64,000 nucleotides of DNA. Origin: JAVBLD01 sp031553705 (GTDB lineage: Bacteria > Bacteroidota > Bacteroidia > Bacteroidales > Marinifilaceae). A program made the translations under genes and the position numbers. Numbering within the stretch: position 1 is the first letter of the stretch; every line of letters begins with the position of its first letter. Under the pieces are notes generated by a model. That model had not been told where the DNA came from. It made no database searches and saw nothing but the letters and a program-made list of their open reading frames with translations. The stretch covers positions 59,802 to 123,801 of the forward strand of contig JAVBLD010000007.1 in NCBI GenBank assembly GCA_031553705.1. The letters are read 5' to 3'. This document shows, piece after piece, positions 43,477-52,182 of this stretch.

Positions 43477-45501
43477 TTAGATTGTAGAATGGGATCTGTC
43501 GGGTGTCGAATCGGATAAACCGTTGCTTATCGTTTGAATGACTCCGGCAGTTGTACCGGTCAAATCATTGCTGTTTTTGATCAGTCCCGATAGGGCTACT
43601 CCTTGAATCCCGGTTCGTAACAAGGGGATCAGGTTTGTTTCGTTTATACCTCCCACGGCAAAAACCGGCAATTGGATATTATTCAGGCGCATTTGCACAA
43701 TAGTTTGAATATAACAGGCCAAACCGAGAACAGGATTTAGTTTTTTCTTTGTGGCGGTAAATGCAAAAGGGCCCAGACCGACATAGTTTACCGGTTGTTT
43801 ACTGCATTGAATGATATCATTATATGTGTTGCAGGTTACACCGATAATCTTATCGTTTCCCAGTATCTCTCTGGCCTGTACCGGATTCATGTCCTCTTTG
43901 CCCAGGTGGACACCGTCGGCGTTTAGCTGGCGTGCAATGTCTACGCGATCGTTTATAATAAAAAGGGCATTATATCGCCTGCAGATCTCGCCTACAAGCC
44001 TGCCTTCCCGTAACCACTCTTCGTCGGTTGCCTCTTTCATCCGTAGTTGAATCCAGCGTATTCCTCCGCGACAAACGGCTTCTACCTGTTCGCATACGGT
44101 CATCCCTGGCTTGTGGTCGGTGATGTATTGAAGATGATTGTCGGTTATCGACGGTTTTAGGGTAGATAGTACAGTACCGATCGAATGATATCCTAATTTA
44201 CTGTGGTTACTGTTGATCAACTGTGACACATAAAGCTGTGCTTTACTGCATGCCGTGGCTAACGGATCTCCGTGTGCCAAAGCTGCCATCAGTGCTGCCG
44301 AAAGGATGCAACCGGTACCATGTTTTTCATATTTACCTCGCTGAACCGAGAAGGTATGTATTGCATCGGGAGTAATCAAACGGTCGGTGGAGAGAATTTC
44401 GTCGTTGTGTCCGCCTTTCCATAAGATATGGAGTTGAAATTGGCGGCAAAGCTGCTGTAATACTTCGGGGTTTACCGGCTCGCCGAATAGATACCTGAGT
44501 TCGTCGCTGTTCGGAGTGATCAGGTATAACCGGTTTAGTATGCGATTCCATTGTTCAGTACCCTGCTGGTGTTGCTGTTTATGGAACCTGAAGCCGGCAG
44601 AGGCTTTCAGTATCGGGTCCCAGACGATCCGGACATTCGGCAGGACAGCGGTCAGATATTCGGTCAGGGAATCCAACAGGTCGAAATGTTCGATCAGTCC
44701 GATTTTTACATACCGCGGTTTGTGATATTTGAATTGCAGGTCGCATTGCCGGCGGATTTCATCAAAGGTGATCCAATGTGTGCCGGTATAAGTATCCTGG
44801 TTCTGAAAAGTGACTGCAGAGCATGCGCCGAAACCGTACGTACCGCAGGCTTCAAATGTTTTTAAATCGGCGGTGATTCCCGCTCCGGATGACGGATCAA
44901 AACCGGCAATGCTCATTACCGATGGTGTGGTGAGTCGGACAAAGCGTTGTATCGCTTCATCGTTTTGCTGCCAGATATATCCGAGTACGGCGACTCCGTC
45001 GAATCCATAATCTCGGCAAAGGTTTAAGTTTGCCGGACTTATGCCTCCGAGCGCGATGATCGGGAACGATCTGTTATAGATTTTTATTTTCGCCAGTTCT
45101 GCTTCGGAGAATCTGCTTTTATAACCTTCTTTGGATATGCTGTCAAATACCGGACTTAGAAAACAGTAAGCAGGCGAAAAAGATAGTTTTTCGATTTCAT
45201 CAAGCGTATGGCAGGAAGTACTGATGTACGGTATTCCGGCATACTGATCGACATGATCTGTCGCATACGATTTAACATGTATTCCCCGCAACTGATAGTT
45301 TCGTGCCAGATCATAGTAGTTATGGATCATGATCCGGTTGTGGTATCGCGGTTCGATCTGTTGTATGAATTTTTCATATCCGCTTTTGTCGAAGTCCGGT
45401 TTCCGGAGATGCAAGATCTCCAATCCGCGCGCGAAGAGAGAGTTGCAAATCAAGGCTTCGTCTTTGACCTGGACCGGTGATGTGAAAACGATTGTATACA
45501 T
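43477..45501 (-). CDS. Three-domain thiamine fusion: TenI-like / HMP-P kinase ThiD / ThiE
   Basis: A single open frame of 674 residues. Residues 1-190 are a TenI/ThiE-type TIM barrel with ILHLRKP in place of the ThiE substrate motif and a GGISP phosphate loop, matching thiazole tautomerases. Residues about 194-450 are ThiD: SIAGFDPSSGAG, KIGLI, and the anion-hole region HGTGCILSAALMA. Residues about 455-665 are a canonical thiamine phosphate synthase: WIQLRMKE, IINDRVDIA, GVHLGKEDM, GLGPFAFTATKK and AVGGIN. The protein would perform three steps: aromatising the thiazole, phosphorylating HMP-P, and coupling both halves. No separate thiD, thiE or tenI gene is in the operon, and no linker damage is seen. 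Confidence 0.9.
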   Translation of the reverse strand: MYTIVFTSPVQVKDEALICNSLFARGLEILHLRKPDFDKSGYEKFIQQIEPRYHNRIMIHNYYDLARNYQLRGIHVKSYATDHVDQYAGIPYISTSCHTLDEIEKLSFSPAYCFLSPVFDSISKEGYKSRFSEAELAKIKIYNRSFPIIALGGISPANLNLCRDYGFDGVAVLGYIWQQNDEAIQRFVRLTTPSVMSIAGFDPSSGAGITADLKTFEACGTYGFGACSAVTFQNQDTYTGTHWITFDEIRRQCDLQFKYHKPRYVKIGLIEHFDLLDSLTEYLTAVLPNVRIVWDPILKASAGFRFHKQQHQQGTEQWNRILNRLYLITPNSDELRYLFGEPVNPEVLQQLCRQFQLHILWKGGHNDEILSTDRLITPDAIHTFSVQRGKYEKHGTGCILSAALMAALAHGDPLATACSKAQLYVSQLINSNHSKLGYHSIGTVLSTLKPSITDNHLQYITDHKPGMTVCEQVEAVCRGGIRWIQLRMKEATDEEWLREGRLVGEICRRYNALFIINDRVDIARQLNADGVHLGKEDMNPVQAREILGNDKIIGVTCNTYNDIIQCSKQPVNYVGLGPFAFTATKKKLNPVLGLACYIQTIVQMRLNNIQLPVFAVGGINETNLIPLLRTGIQGVALSGLIKNSNDLTGTTAGVIQTISNGLSDSTPDRSHSTI

Positions 45502-45508
45502 TGGCTTT

Positions 45509-47260
45509 TCAGACTTTCTGTTGATTGATTTTTTCCCTTAATTTTTGGTTGGATCGCATTGAACAGAAGTGTTCTCCGCACATCGAACAAAAATGGACTT
45601 CCTTGTGCCCTTCATCTGGCAAGGTTTCGTCATGGAATTTTAATGCCTTTTCGGAATCGAGCGCCAAATGGAACTGGTCTTTCCACCGGAATTCAAACCG
45701 GGCTTTGCTCATCGCATAGTCCCGGAAATAGGCCGCAGGGTGTCCTTTTGCCAGATCGGCGGCGTGGGCGGCTAACTTAAACGTGATTACCCCCTCTTTT
45801 ACATCCTCCCGGTTCGGCAGGCCGAGGTGCTCTTTTTGTGTGACATAGCAAAGCATCGCCGTGCCGAGCCAACCGATCATCGCTCCTCCGATAGCGGAAG
45901 TGATGTGGTCGTATCCGGGTGCGATATCGGTAACTAACGGTCCGAGGGTATAAAACGGTGCTTCATGGCAATATTTCAACTGCAGATCCATATTCTCTTT
46001 GATCTTATGCATCGGAACATGTCCGGGGCCTTCAATGATCACCTGTACATCATGTTTCCAGGCTATTTCGGTCAATTGCCCGAGCGCTTTCAACTCCTCT
46101 ATCTGTGCCTTGTCGTTTGCATCGGCAATACAACCCGGACGTAATCCGTCCCCCAGCGAAATACATACATCATATTTTGCCAGTATTTCACAGATTTCAT
46201 CGAAATGTTCATATAAAAAGCTCTCTTTTCGGTGCGTGGTACACCAGTGCGCCATAATCGAACCTCCGCGCGATACGATGCCGGTCAGTCTGCGTAGGGT
46301 TAACGGGACATGTTCCCAGCGCAATCCGGCGTGGATGGTGAAGTAATCTACTCCTTGTTCGGCCTGTTCGATCAGGGTATCCCGGTATATCTCCCAGGTT
46401 AATTGCTCAATGTTGCCTTTTACTTTTTCCAATGCCTGATATAGCGGAACGGTACCGACAGGTACCGGAGAATTGCGGATGATCCATTCACGGGTTTCGT
46501 GGATATTCTCTCCGGTGGATAGATCCATGATTGTGTCGGCTCCCCAGCGGAAAGCCCATACTGCTTTTTCTACCTCTTCGGCAATAGAGGAGGTAACAGG
46601 CGAGTTGCCGATATTGGCATTTATTTTGACTAAGAAATTCCGGCCGATAATCATCGGTTCGCTTTCCGGATGATTGATATTGGCAGGGATGATGGCGCGG
46701 CCTTCAGCTACTTCTTTGCATACGAATTCAGGTGTGATATGATCGGGTATATAGGCGCCCATCGGGTCGCCTTGCTCTTTTTTATATTTTTCCCTGATCT
46801 GGTCGGCCAACTGGTTCTCCCTGATGGCAACGTATTCCATTTCCGGAGTAATGATTCCCTGCCTGGCGTAACTAAGCTGCGTTACGCATTTTTTACCGAT
46901 CCTGGGCTTGGTCTTGGCATGTTCGAAACGAAGATGGTCTAATCCTTTATCATCCTGTCTCATTCTTCCGTATTCCGAACTCAATGTATCCAACCGGACC
47001 GTGTCGTAGCGTGCTTCTATCCACTTTTCACGTACGCCCGGAAGTCCTCGTCTCAAGTCTACCTGGTATTGATCGTCCGTATAGAGACCGGAAGTGTCGT
47101 AGACAAACACATCCTCATTTTCTATTTTACTACCGTCTGTTTCTACTGTGGACGACAGTTTTATCCTCCGCATCGGTACCCGGATATCAAACCTCGTTCC
47201 TTTTACATAAATTTTTTCCGATCCGGGCAGGGCGCCGGAGGTAACTTGTATCTCCTTCAT
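45509..47260 (-). CDS. thiC: Phosphomethylpyrimidine synthase
   Basis: A 583-residue radical-SAM enzyme converting aminoimidazole ribotide to HMP-P. The unusual C-terminal cluster motif is CSMCGEHFCSM (CxxCxxxxC). Other hallmarks: MDLSTGENIHETREWI, PVGTVPLYQAL, DYFTIHAGLRWEH, GDGLRPGCIADAND and EGPGHVPMHKI. It lies 7 bp upstream of the fusion gene and 46 bp downstream of thiS. Confidence 0.97.
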   Translation of the reverse strand: MKEIQVTSGALPGSEKIYVKGTRFDIRVPMRRIKLSSTVETDGSKIENEDVFVYDTSGLYTDDQYQVDLRRGLPGVREKWIEARYDTVRLDTLSSEYGRMRQDDKGLDHLRFEHAKTKPRIGKKCVTQLSYARQGIITPEMEYVAIRENQLADQIREKYKKEQGDPMGAYIPDHITPEFVCKEVAEGRAIIPANINHPESEPMIIGRNFLVKINANIGNSPVTSSIAEEVEKAVWAFRWGADTIMDLSTGENIHETREWIIRNSPVPVGTVPLYQALEKVKGNIEQLTWEIYRDTLIEQAEQGVDYFTIHAGLRWEHVPLTLRRLTGIVSRGGSIMAHWCTTHRKESFLYEHFDEICEILAKYDVCISLGDGLRPGCIADANDKAQIEELKALGQLTEIAWKHDVQVIIEGPGHVPMHKIKENMDLQLKYCHEAPFYTLGPLVTDIAPGYDHITSAIGGAMIGWLGTAMLCYVTQKEHLGLPNREDVKEGVITFKLAAHAADLAKGHPAAYFRDYAMSKARFEFRWKDQFHLALDSEKALKFHDETLPDEGHKEVHFCSMCGEHFCSMRSNQKLREKINQQKV

Positions 47261-47306
47261 TATATTTTATTAAATAAATAACTCAACTCATAACTCATAA
47301 TCTGTC

Positions 47307-47507
47307 TTATCCTCCTTGTACGGCCTTTATAATCAGGATACGGTCATTATTGTATATGATTTCCGTATCCCACTGCCTCTTGGGTATGACTTTGTCATTA
47401 ACTGCTACTGCAATGTTGCAGATAGGGGTATTATTGGATTCCAGTATTTTACTAAGCTGTAGATTGTCTTTACAGACAATTGGATTATTATTGATCGTAA
47501 TGTACAT
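47307..47507 (-). CDS. thiS: Sulfur carrier protein ThiS
   Basis: 66 residues with ubiquitin-like fold, ending in the required di-glycine (KAVQGG). The C-terminal Gly is adenylated by ThiF and thiocarboxylated to deliver sulfur to ThiG. First gene of the operon, 63 nt behind the TPP riboswitch. Confidence 0.93.
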   Translation of the reverse strand: MYITINNNPIVCKDNLQLSKILESNNTPICNIAVAVNDKVIPKRQWDTEIIYNNDRILIIKAVQGG

Positions 47508-47570
47508 AGCGTAAATGTTTTACAAGCTGAATAGTGAATACCTTCCGGTTTATATGATATATAATTCTTA

Positions 47571-47651
47571 GGGGGTAACTCTACCTACGCCGGCATTATC
47601 CGGATCAGGTTATAGGGTATAATCTCAGCCCGTAATATTAAGGCACCCCTT
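47571..47651 (-). promoter_or_regulatory. TPP riboswitch (THI box)
   Basis: Read on the minus strand, the element contains the conserved aptamer blocks GGGGTGCC, CTGAGA, ATACCC, AACCTGATCCGG and TAATGCCGGCGTAGG, closed by a terminal ACCCCC. It sits between a -7 promoter element and thiS, so it controls the whole thi operon in response to thiamine pyrophosphate. No clear terminator follows, so control may be translational at thiS. Confidence 0.95.
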
Positions 47652-47667
47652 TCGATATATTTCACGG

Positions 47668-47675
47668 CAAAGATA
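47668..47675 (-). promoter_or_regulatory. Putative -7 element (TATCTTTG) for the thi operon
   Basis: Minus-strand TAnnTTTG match 16 bp upstream of the riboswitch aptamer, so transcription would begin almost at its 5' end. Confidence 0.65.
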
Positions 47676-48142
47676 GAATAAAATGAAGAATGAGAGCACT
47701 AAAATGGAAAATAAACACAGAAGGGGATAGAATTAAAAATAACGGATATAAAAGCAGCATATCAAATTTCTGGTTTAGTAGAGATTTTTGAAAAATAGTA
47801 TATAACGCAGAGGTTTTTTAAAGAGGATAGCACGGGAAAAGAGTTTGTTGATATTTTGTAACTTCTGCCATTCACCGGCCTCCGGAGCAGGTTACTCATA
47901 TATCAATCGGTCTGGCATTCAGGCAAAAGCACAAAACAATCCGTCGATCCCCGACACCATTTGCTTCTTCGCTGCCAACATGATCGAATTTGACTGTATC
48001 GAACTTGCAAAGTTTTTGTGGAATGACTTTCGTTCTTTTGGAGACGTTAGTCATTCCACGGCAAAAACGGTTTAAAACGGATTATTTTAAGAGAATATTT
48101 TTTTGATCGAGTTTTTACGTTACTGATAAATTATTTTTAATC
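47676..48142. other. Intergenic region of about 470 bp with an 11-bp inverted repeat
   Basis: No supported gene. A rightward frame at 47845-48075 starts with TTG and resembles nothing I know. On the opposite strand the stretch IDGLFCAFA / MPDRLIYE / PAPEAGEWQKLQNINKL, broken by stops, may be an old coding remnant. GTGGAATGACT (48018-48028) and AGTCATTCCAC (48049-48059) form an inverted repeat flanked by T5 and A5. Confidence 0.45.
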
Positions 48143-48715
48143 TTATTGGGAAACAACCGGTTCATCCTCACTCATCAATTTTGCTTTGATGTATTTTATT
48201 CTCCGGTTTCTTCTATAGTGCCGGAAACGGGCGGATATCTTGTCAAAAATATAGTAGACAACAGGTACTACCACCAATGTCAGTATCATGGAGCTGGCTA
48301 GTCCGCCGATGATCACCCAGGCCATACCGTTTTTCATTTCGGCACCGTCGCCCGAAGCCATAGCAATAGGCAACATTCCGAATATCATCGCGAATGTGGT
48401 CATCAGGATCGGCCGGAGACGCTCTTTCCCGACTTCAATCAAAGCAGTGAACGTGTCCATATTTTTGTCACGTTTCATGTGATTGGTAAAGTCTACTAAT
48501 AGAATAGCATTTTTAGCTACCAAACCGATTAATACAATCAGCCCGATAATACTGAATATGTTCAGGTCGTTCATAGTCAGGGCCAGGGCAAGAAATGCCC
48601 CGATCAGCGATAGTGGGATTGAAAATAGTACGACGACCGGATCCAACAGGGAGTCATACAATGCGACCATAATCAGATAAATCATGACAATAGCGGCGAG
48701 GAATGCAAAGTGGAA
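48143..48715 (-). pseudogene. 3' remnant of an RND efflux pump gene
   Basis: Only the last 190 or so residues of an RND permease remain: FLAAIVMIYLIMVALYDS, then VVLFSIPLSLIGAFLAL, VLIGLVAKNAILLVDFTNH, ERLRPILMTTFAMIFGMLP and the final helix ILTLVVVPVVYYIFDKI. These correspond to TM8-TM12 of the second repeat. The first 800 residues expected for the family are absent, and homology ends abruptly near 48715 next to the start of an unrelated rightward gene. It is more like the CusA/AcrB broad group than a copy of the intact pump at 12253. Non-functional. Confidence 0.85.
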
Positions 48716-48747
48716 TATGTATTTTAATTGTTACGATTGTTCATTTC

Positions 48748-49061
48748 ATGAACAGGAAATACAATAAAGACTTGGCAGAAGAGACGGTAAAAGTTACAAC
48801 AGAGCAAATCCAGGAAAAAATAATGAGACTTCGTGTGAAGCGGGAAGTGGTGCGATGTATATTCCAGGGCTTGGAGATTTGTTTCCAAAACTTTGGGGAC
48901 AGGATATGAAACTCCACAAAAAATACTGTCTGATTGTAAACGGATGTAAGTATAATATTGAAAAAGAGTTGTATGATAAGGTGAAAAAAAAAGATCTGGT
49001 AGAATTTCGTTATTCAAAATATAGCGGGACATTACTTGGAATCAGAAAAATTGAGAATTAA
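48748..49061 (+). pseudogene. Small hypothetical gene split by a frameshift
   Basis: The ATG at 48748 opens MNRKYNKDLAEETVKVTTEQ and reads to IQEK. The continuation that looks like one protein (YIPGLGDLFPKLWGQDMKLH, then IVNGCKYNIEKELYDKV and SGTLLGIRKIEN, stop at 49061) is in another frame. The switch could lie at the A6 run near 48819-48824, giving QIQEKNNETSCEAGSG. Restored length would be about 104 residues. I do not recognise a characterised family. It begins right at the breakpoint of the RND remnant. Confidence 0.6.
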
Positions 49062-49068
49062 ATCCTTT

Positions 49069-49202
49069 ATGGGAAAAGCGCGTGAGATCTCTGAAAAATT
49101 GATTATAAGGAATACTGGTTTGGTGTCCTGGGTTTCTTGTATGCTATAGCGTCTATGGGAGTATTATCCGGCGCTTTGCAATCGGAAGGAGAAGTCCTTT
49201 AA
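49069..49202 (+). pseudogene. Broken small membrane-protein gene
   Basis: ATG at 49069 reads MGKAREISEK, then the coherent sequence continues one frame away as DYKEYWFGVLGFLYAIASMG and stops at 49200-49202. The same frame continues after the stop with a second hydrophobic stretch (CLIITAFLSFTILFSF) and a soluble tail that runs in phase into the following lipoprotein ORF. A two-helix membrane protein broken by one frameshift and one TAA is the simplest reading; family unknown. Confidence 0.45.
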
Positions 49203-49226
49203 TGCCTTATTATTACGGCATTTTTA
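49201..49226 (+). terminator. Possible terminator hairpin
   Basis: AATGCC (49201-49206) / GGCATT (49217-49222) followed by TTTAT. The stem is short, and it overlaps the broken membrane-protein gene, so it may be fortuitous. Confidence 0.35.
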
Positions 49227-49343
49227 TCATTTACGATATTATTTTCGTTTGATATGAAAGGTCGGGATAATAATAATTTTGCTGAATTTGTAGATGAAGG
49301 TGGGTTCTCTTTGGAAATAGTGAAGTTATGCGGCCGGTGCATA

Positions 49344-49976
49344 ATGGAAAGAATTAAAAATGACCTGATGAAACAGATAATAATAACAACAGGGATCATT
49401 TTGTTGTTAACTGATTGTAAAAGGCAAACCAATATTGATGCAGTAAAATCGGATTGTGAATTAAAAGGGAAATATGAATTTAATATTGATTCCGTCATTG
49501 TAAAACAAAGACGGGAGTTGATAGAACAAGAGGGTATCGGGGAACATTTTGGAGCAATTGTTCAGGATAAAATAGACCTTTTACAAAAAGCGAAACAAGA
49601 CAAAAGATTGCTATTCCCTTTTACGGAAGTTGATTCTGCCGTCTATTTAGGTTATGAGGTCGTGGAGAAAGCTTCTTCTGATTTTCGGCCTGACAAAAGG
49701 ACACCGAAAATTACGATCGTATTGTGTAAAGATAAAATCGATGCGATAATAGATTTAGTAAATGATCCCAATAATTTTGGTTATGGAGAGTGTGGGACGC
49801 AAATGCACAAAGCGCAGATAAAATTCTATAAATCGGGAAAAGAAGCGGCAAGGGTAATATTTTCCTGCGGACATGGACAAATAAGGTGTGAGCCGGAAAG
49901 TATACTGACCAATTTTGGTGCACTAAATGAAAATACCGGATACATCAGATTGGATCAAATTGCACCTTGGGAATAG
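49344..49976 (+). CDS. Hypothetical lipoprotein
   Basis: About 211 residues from the ATG at 49344; an ATG at 49368 (MKQIIITTGIILLLTDC) is equally possible and starts the lipoprotein signal directly. The upstream in-phase stretch from 49254 is probably part of the broken gene before it. The lipobox is LLTDC. The mature part is a mixed alpha/beta protein (YEFNIDSVIVKQRRELIEQ, PKITIVLCKDKIDAIIDLV) with several cysteines (GYGECG, FSCGHGQIRC). No known family recognised. It seems intact, unlike its neighbours. Confidence 0.6.
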   Translation: MERIKNDLMKQIIITTGIILLLTDCKRQTNIDAVKSDCELKGKYEFNIDSVIVKQRRELIEQEGIGEHFGAIVQDKIDLLQKAKQDKRLLFPFTEVDSAVYLGYEVVEKASSDFRPDKRTPKITIVLCKDKIDAIIDLVNDPNNFGYGECGTQMHKAQIKFYKSGKEAARVIFSCGHGQIRCEPESILTNFGALNENTGYIRLDQIAPWE

Positions 49977-50174
49977 GTTCGTAAAATCTGAAATCCTCTT
50001 TGACCAACAACTTCAAGTGGGCGTTTTGCTTCGGCAAAGGGGGATCAATTTTACTGATATTTCCAGTGTAGAAGTTTATTGAGATTGGAATGCTTCCGAT
50101 TCACTTTCTTCAAAAACTCACTAAATTCACAGATATTCAATTATCATCTGCTTTCTTTCAAAAAGTGTCTTAAG

Positions 50175-50570
50175 TCAGGCATTTTCATCCATCCAGAAGA
50201 ACTCCCAGATATGTCCGTCCAAATCATGAAAACTACGCGTATACATAAATCCCAGGTCTTCTTTCCGCCCTTCTTTTGCCCCTAATGATATGGCTTTTGA
50301 GAATATTTCATCCACTTTTTCTTTATTTTCTAGTGAGATAGCAAGCATAACTTCGGTATCCTTGGACGTGTCTGTAAGGCTTTTCGTTGTGAATGACAGG
50401 AAGAAAGGTTCAGTTAACAACATAACGTAGGCCGTATCGTTGATTTTCATGCTGGCAGCGTTTTCGTCAGTGAATTTCTCATTATAGGTAAATCCCAATC
50501 CGCTAAAAAACTCCATTGACTTTTTCAGGTCTTTTACCGGAAGATTCGGAAATATCATTTTTGTATACAT
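50175..50570 (-). CDS. VOC-superfamily (glyoxalase/bleomycin-resistance-like) protein
   Basis: 131 residues with two beta-alpha-beta-beta-beta modules: FPNLPVKDLKKSMEFFSGLGF at the start and RSFHDLDGHIWEFFWMD at the end. The final HxWE has the metal-ligand glutamate, but the first-module histidine is replaced (IFPNLP), so classical glyoxalase I chemistry is unlikely. It belongs to the YaeR/PhnB-like small VOC group; the substrate is unknown. It stands alone after the relic zone. Confidence 0.85.
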   Translation of the reverse strand: MYTKMIFPNLPVKDLKKSMEFFSGLGFTYNEKFTDENAASMKINDTAYVMLLTEPFFLSFTTKSLTDTSKDTEVMLAISLENKEKVDEIFSKAISLGAKEGRKEDLGFMYTRSFHDLDGHIWEFFWMDENA

Positions 50571-50718
50571 AGCAATCTGATTTTAAAATATATATTAAAA
50601 AAACAGTAATAAACCGTTCCGGCTCAAATATTAGAAGTAGAACAATAGTGTCATAATAATACGTGAAATAAGTAGATTCCGTTTCAAAAAGAATCCGGGA
50701 TATGCAATAATTCCGGAT

Positions 50719-51879
50719 TTATTTTTTATTCCATAACAGACTAAGGAAGACCACTCCGGGGATAAAAATGATAGCTGCGGTGACTTGCAGGGCGGTCGCG
50801 AGGGAGTAAAAATCATTCAGCCAGCCGATAAAAGGAGCCATCACTGCGAACATAAGTCGGATGATAAAGTTACGGATGGAGAGTACGGTGGCCCGCATTT
50901 CCGGCAGGGTTTGCCGGTTGATATATCCTTTCAATAACGGGGTTGCTAAGCCGCGTATGATATAAAATATAAATAGCAGGAATAGGCAAAACCAGGTGAT
51001 ATAGAACGAAATGGCCAGGTAACCGCCGACAATGCCCAACAGGATCGTAATATAGGTTCTGTTGCGTCCCAGTCGGCAACATAACTGATCCGAATAGAGG
51101 GCGGCAATACCAGCTACCAGATTCAGGATCGTCCAAATAATGCCGTACATACCGGTAGGCATATCGATCCGGATTAACAGAGGTTGCACAAACCAGGCCA
51201 TAGTCAGGGTAGCTGCTCCGATAACCCCGGAAAACATAATATCATAACAGAGTTTTTTGTTGATAATCAATGAATGATGTATGATTTTTAAGATATTTGC
51301 AATCGGATGTGTGATTTTCGTTTTGATATTGTAGTCGTGTAGCGCCAAGGCTGCCGGAATACCCGTAAAAGCGATTAAGGACTGGACATAGAAGGGGAGT
51401 CGTAAGGAATAAGTTGCGAGAAGTCCACCGCACACTCCCGCAAAGGCTTCCGAAAAATTGCCGATCATTGTGACCCTTCCTTCATATTTCAGGTATTCAT
51501 CTTCCCGTTTATACTGCACCATAGTGTCGTATAACATCGCAGAATCGGCTCCTGAAACCATACTTTGCCCTATCCCCAGTAATATTTCCGCAAAAAGGAA
51601 AGCCATGAAAGTATCCGAAAACGAATAGCAGACAAAACCGCCGAAAGCGAGAAGGCAGCCGGTTAACAGGCAGTTCCTGCGTCCCCAGGAGTCGGCGAGA
51701 TAGCCGGTGGGTATATCAAAGATAACCAGCACGATCGAATAGATACTTTTTAAAAGGAATATATCGCCTAGTCCCAGCCCGTGTTTTTCATAAAAAAGTA
51801 CAATGATCGGCATGACCAAAGTGAACCATTTGGACATTTTTATCAGATAGAGCGATATAATATTTCTCTTAAAAGGCAC
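50719..51879 (-). CDS. MFS transporter
   Basis: About 386 residues and 12 predicted helices. The frame extends to an ATG at 51918, but that codon lies inside a -7 promoter element, so I prefer the GTG at 51879 (VPFKRNIISLYLIKMSKWF), which keeps the whole first helix. The loop 2-3 signature is DIPTGYLADSWGRRNCLL. The second half starts near residue 200. The family moves sugars, drugs and other small molecules by proton coupling; the substrate cannot be assigned. Confidence 0.85.
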   Translation of the reverse strand: MPFKRNIISLYLIKMSKWFTLVMPIIVLFYEKHGLGLGDIFLLKSIYSIVLVIFDIPTGYLADSWGRRNCLLTGCLLAFGGFVCYSFSDTFMAFLFAEILLGIGQSMVSGADSAMLYDTMVQYKREDEYLKYEGRVTMIGNFSEAFAGVCGGLLATYSLRLPFYVQSLIAFTGIPAALALHDYNIKTKITHPIANILKIIHHSLIINKKLCYDIMFSGVIGAATLTMAWFVQPLLIRIDMPTGMYGIIWTILNLVAGIAALYSDQLCCRLGRNRTYITILLGIVGGYLAISFYITWFCLFLLFIFYIIRGLATPLLKGYINRQTLPEMRATVLSIRNFIIRLMFAVMAPFIGWLNDFYSLATALQVTAAIIFIPGVVFLSLLWNKK

Positions 51880-51915
51880 GTTATTCGTTAAATGCGAAGG
51901 TTTCCGGATTGCCGG

Positions 51916-51923
51916 CAAAGATA
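51916..51923 (-). promoter_or_regulatory. Putative -7 element (TATCTTTG) for the MFS gene
   Basis: Minus-strand TAnnTTTG that overlaps the longest-ORF ATG and so argues for the downstream start. Confidence 0.55.
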
Positions 51924-52034
51924 GGGGTAAATTTTGAATTATAGATTCAGGATCGCCGATTTCAGTCGATTAAAAAGATAAAAAAATAACCGGAACGAAA
52001 TATGCACAAAAAGAAATAAAATGTGCAAAACTGT

Positions 52035-52064
52035 TTTGGTTCTTAATAAAAAAGACTATTTTTG
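52035..52064 (+). promoter_or_regulatory. Promoter of ptb
   Basis: -33 TTTG at 52035-52038 and -7 TATTTTTG at 52057-52064 with 18-bp spacing. Confidence 0.65.
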
Positions 52065-52182
52065 TTTTAGATCATAAATAGATGTGTAGTCTAACTTTTA
52101 GATCGGAATGTCTTAGAAAATATAGACTTTAATGAGAGAGACTTGTTGAGTATTAATTATCATTAAATAAACAATAATACGT

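Larger units (their letters stand above)
51880..52182. other. Divergent promoter region
   Basis: About 300 bp between the MFS gene and ptb, with a leftward -7 element (51916-51923) and a complete rightward promoter (52035-52064). The ptb leader would be about 110 nt; I see no known riboswitch in it. Confidence 0.55.

Noticed and set aside
47845..48075. Rightward frame of 76 codons
   Set aside because: Starts with TTG, has no promoter or recognisable motif, and contains one arm pair of an inverted repeat.
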